DNA from: CAZGUH01 sp964529005
GTDB lineage: Bacteria; Actinomycetota; Acidimicrobiia; Acidimicrobiales; Ilumatobacteraceae
DNA: 64,000 nt
Direction of reading: 5' to 3'
Assembly: GCA_964529005.1 (NCBI GenBank)
Contig: CAZGUH010000008.1
Span: 1-64,000, forward strand
Shown: positions 62,667 through 64,000 of the stretch, one piece after another
Numbering within the stretch: position 1 is the first letter of the stretch
Layout: every line of letters starts with the position of its first letter
Made by a program: the position numbers and the translations under genes
Notes under the pieces: generated by a model
Databases searched by the model: none
Seen by the model: the letters and a program-made list of their open reading frames with translations, nothing else
Told to the model about the DNA's origin: nothing

Positions 62667-62846
62667 GTGGCCGTTCCCAAGAAGAAGAAGTCGAAGTCGA
62701 AGTCGCGCAGCCATCGCGCGGCCGCGTGGAAGCTCGGCGCCCCGGCGCGCAGCATCTGCCCTCGTTGCGGCAATGCGAAGCTGCCGCACACGGTCTGCCC
62801 CTCCTGCGGGTGGTACAAGGACCGCGTCGCGGTCGACGTCGCCTGA
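62667..62846 (+). CDS. rpmF: 50S ribosomal protein L32
   Basis: The 59-residue product has AVPKKKKSKSKSRSHRAAAWKL and a CPRCGNAKLPHTVCPSCGWY zinc ribbon. The GTG at 62667 follows GGGAG by 7 bases and restores the family's VAVPKKK start; a longer frame from 62637 adds ten residues without support. TAGTCT at 62616-62621 is a candidate -10 box, with a leader of about 40 bases. plsX starts 23 bases after its stop. Confidence 0.96.
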   Translation: MAVPKKKKSKSKSRSHRAAAWKLGAPARSICPRCGNAKLPHTVCPSCGWYKDRVAVDVA

Positions 62847-62869
62847 GCGACTCTTCACCGGCGGAACCG

Positions 62870-63835
62870 ATGCTGCCCGTCGCCGTCGACGTCATGGGGG
62901 GCGACAAAGCTCCGAACGAGATCCTGGCCGGCGCGCGCCAAGCCGCTGACGCCGGCATCCCGGTCGTGCTGGTCGGCCCGTCCTCGCTCACCGATCGCGC
63001 CGGCCTGCCGCTGATCGAGGCCAACGAAGTCATCGCGATGGACGACGACGCGGCCCAAGGCGTTCGCCGGAAGAAGGATTCCACCCTCGTGCGCGCGGCC
63101 GAAGCGGTGCGCGACGGCGCGGCCAGTGCCATGATCTCGGCGGGCAACACCGGGGCCACGATGGCGTCGGCGTTGTTGCGGATGGGCCGCATCCGCGGGG
63201 TCACCCGCCCGGCGATCGCGACGCCGCTGCCCGTGCCCGGCTCGACCCCCACCGTGCTGCTCGACGCCGGCGCGAACGCCGAGGTGCAGCCAGATTGGCT
63301 GGTGCAGTTCGCCCACATGGGCAGCGTCTACTCGCGGGTCCGCTTCGGCATCGACAAGCCCCGCGTCGGGCTGCTGTCGATCGGCGAGGAGGCCGGCAAG
63401 GGCGACACGCTGCGCAAGGATGCCTACGAGCTGCTGGCCGCCGCGCCAGGCCTCGACTTCATCGGCAACGTCGAGGGCCGCGACGTGATGTCGACGTCCG
63501 TCGACGTGGTCGTCACCGACGGCTTTACCGGCAACGTCGTGCTGAAGACCCTCGAAGGCGGCATCAAGACCGTGGTCAAAGCGCTGCTCGAAGCGTTCGC
63601 CTCGGCCCCCGAGTACGCCAAGCCGTCCGCCGCGTTGCTGCCCGCTCTGATGCCGCTGTACGAGATGCTCGACCCGGAGACGTACGGGGGCGCGATCCTG
63701 CTCGGCGTCGACGGGGTGTGCATCATCTCCCACGGGTCGTCGTCGGCCCGGGCCATCGTCAACGGCATCAACGTCGCCAAGGAGATGGTCGAGGCCGACA
63801 TGGTCGGCGAGATCCGCGCCGCCGTGGCCCGCTGA
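62870..63835 (+). CDS. plsX: Phosphate acyltransferase PlsX
   Basis: PlsX makes acyl-phosphate from acyl-ACP for phospholipid synthesis. The 321-residue protein has VAVDVMGGDKAPNEILAGA, SAGNTGATMASALLRMGRI, LLDAGANAEVQPDWLVQFAHMGS, GNVEGRDV, DGFTGNVVLKTLEG and the end GVDGVCIISHGSSSARAI. ATG 62870 is chosen; a CTG at 62843 in frame overlaps rpmF. The rpmF-plsX pair is widely conserved. Confidence 0.96.
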   Translation: MLPVAVDVMGGDKAPNEILAGARQAADAGIPVVLVGPSSLTDRAGLPLIEANEVIAMDDDAAQGVRRKKDSTLVRAAEAVRDGAASAMISAGNTGATMASALLRMGRIRGVTRPAIATPLPVPGSTPTVLLDAGANAEVQPDWLVQFAHMGSVYSRVRFGIDKPRVGLLSIGEEAGKGDTLRKDAYELLAAAPGLDFIGNVEGRDVMSTSVDVVVTDGFTGNVVLKTLEGGIKTVVKALLEAFASAPEYAKPSAALLPALMPLYEMLDPETYGGAILLGVDGVCIISHGSSSARAIVNGINVAKEMVEADMVGEIRAAVAR

Positions 63836-63881
63836 CCAGCAGGTTCAGTCGCGCCATCGCAGGCACCGTCAGTCATCCGGG

Positions 63882-63908
63882 GCGCCGCCAGCGATACATT
63901 GGCGGCGC
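63882..63908 (+). terminator. Hairpin after plsX with an overlapping -10 box
   Basis: GCGCCGCCA pairs perfectly with TGGCGGCGC (9 bp, 9-base loop), 46 bases after the plsX stop. TACATT at 63895-63900 inside it is also a candidate -10 box for the next gene. Which role it has cannot be decided. Confidence 0.45.
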
Positions 63909-63957
63909 GTCGCGCCTTGGAGACCGTGCGCCCGCCGACACCCGCAGGAGAAGATTC

Positions 63958-64000
63958 GTGCCCGCCGAGACCCACGTCGAGCAAGGACCGCTCGATCGCA
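63958..64000 (+). CDS. Start of a further gene, truncated by the window edge
   Basis: A GTG at 63958 follows AGGAG by 8 bases and opens the frame MPAETHVEQGPLDR, which runs past base 64000. In related actinobacteria the gene after rpmF or plsX is often rnc (ribonuclease III) or acpP, but 14 residues are too few to tell. Confidence 0.5.
   Translation, partial: MPAETHVEQGPLDR

Overview
This 64 kb window reads as a chromosomal core segment of a very GC-rich actinobacterium, probably of the class Acidimicrobiia. The evidence is circumstantial but consistent: a mycobacterial-type Kgd (fused E2/E1 2-oxoglutarate enzyme), NucS mismatch endonuclease, a WhiG-type sigma factor next to rpsB, a SepIVA-like DivIVA protein beside DUF177 and rpmF, a SufR-type iron-sulphur regulator, PEPCK(GTP), LmbE-type deacetylase, and an MEP isoprenoid block (dxr, rseP, ispG) downstream of rpsB-tsf-pyrH-frr-cdsA. 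Taxonomy is inferred from gene content and order; no marker was aligned.

Layout. 1-1.7 kb: a decayed IS481-type element. 1.7-4.3 kb: ssrA (tmRNA), smpB, a Mec-like JAMM peptidase and a CysM-like cysteine synthase. 4.3-9.2 kb: a MurD/MurL pair that points to the L-Glu route to peptidoglycan D-Glu, then rph, rdgB, a luciferase-like oxidoreductase and a tRNA with anticodon UAG. 9.3-17 kb: a HerA-like ATPase, a SufR-like regulator divergent from two PLP enzymes, carbonic anhydrase, clpP and a lipoprotein. 17-31.5 kb: comM-dprA-xerC-whiG-degenerate M23-rpsB-tsf-pyrH-frr-cdsA-dxr-rseP-ispG-nucleoside phosphorylase, nearly all on one strand with many 4-bp GTGA overlaps. 31.5-37.2 kb: a minus-strand block of manA, nucS, two hypothetical envelope proteins, a CysQ-like phosphatase and ettA. 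37.3-44.9 kb: a PuuD-like membrane protein, a cupredoxin lipoprotein, kgd, a NYN-S1-basic-tail protein and xth. 44.9-54.5 kb: a UvrD-like helicase, MFS, PH/SHOCT, AMACR, LmbE, histidine phosphatase, two small envelope genes and pckG. 54.5-64 kb: a cold-shock-like protein, rpmB, fakA, recG, an ANTAR protein, an NTF2-like protein, a zinc ribbon protein, rsmD, coaD, sepIVA-like, DUF177, rpmF, plsX and the first codons of one more gene.

Regulatory architecture is unusually readable. Many transcription-unit leaders have a TANNNT box only 5-8 bases before the start codon and no Shine-Dalgarno sequence, which predicts widespread leaderless mRNAs. Genes inside operons instead use GTGA/ATGA overlaps or clear SD sequences. 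Strong hairpins lie between convergent genes at 38.1 and 52.6 kb and between tsf and pyrH.

I found no CRISPR array, prophage, defence island or biosynthetic cluster. The points most worth a second look are the MurD-MurL pair, the class-I-shaped tRNA with a leucine anticodon, the SufR-like/PLP-enzyme locus, the NYN-S1 protein, the M23 domain lacking its metal ligands, and the leaderless promoter pattern.
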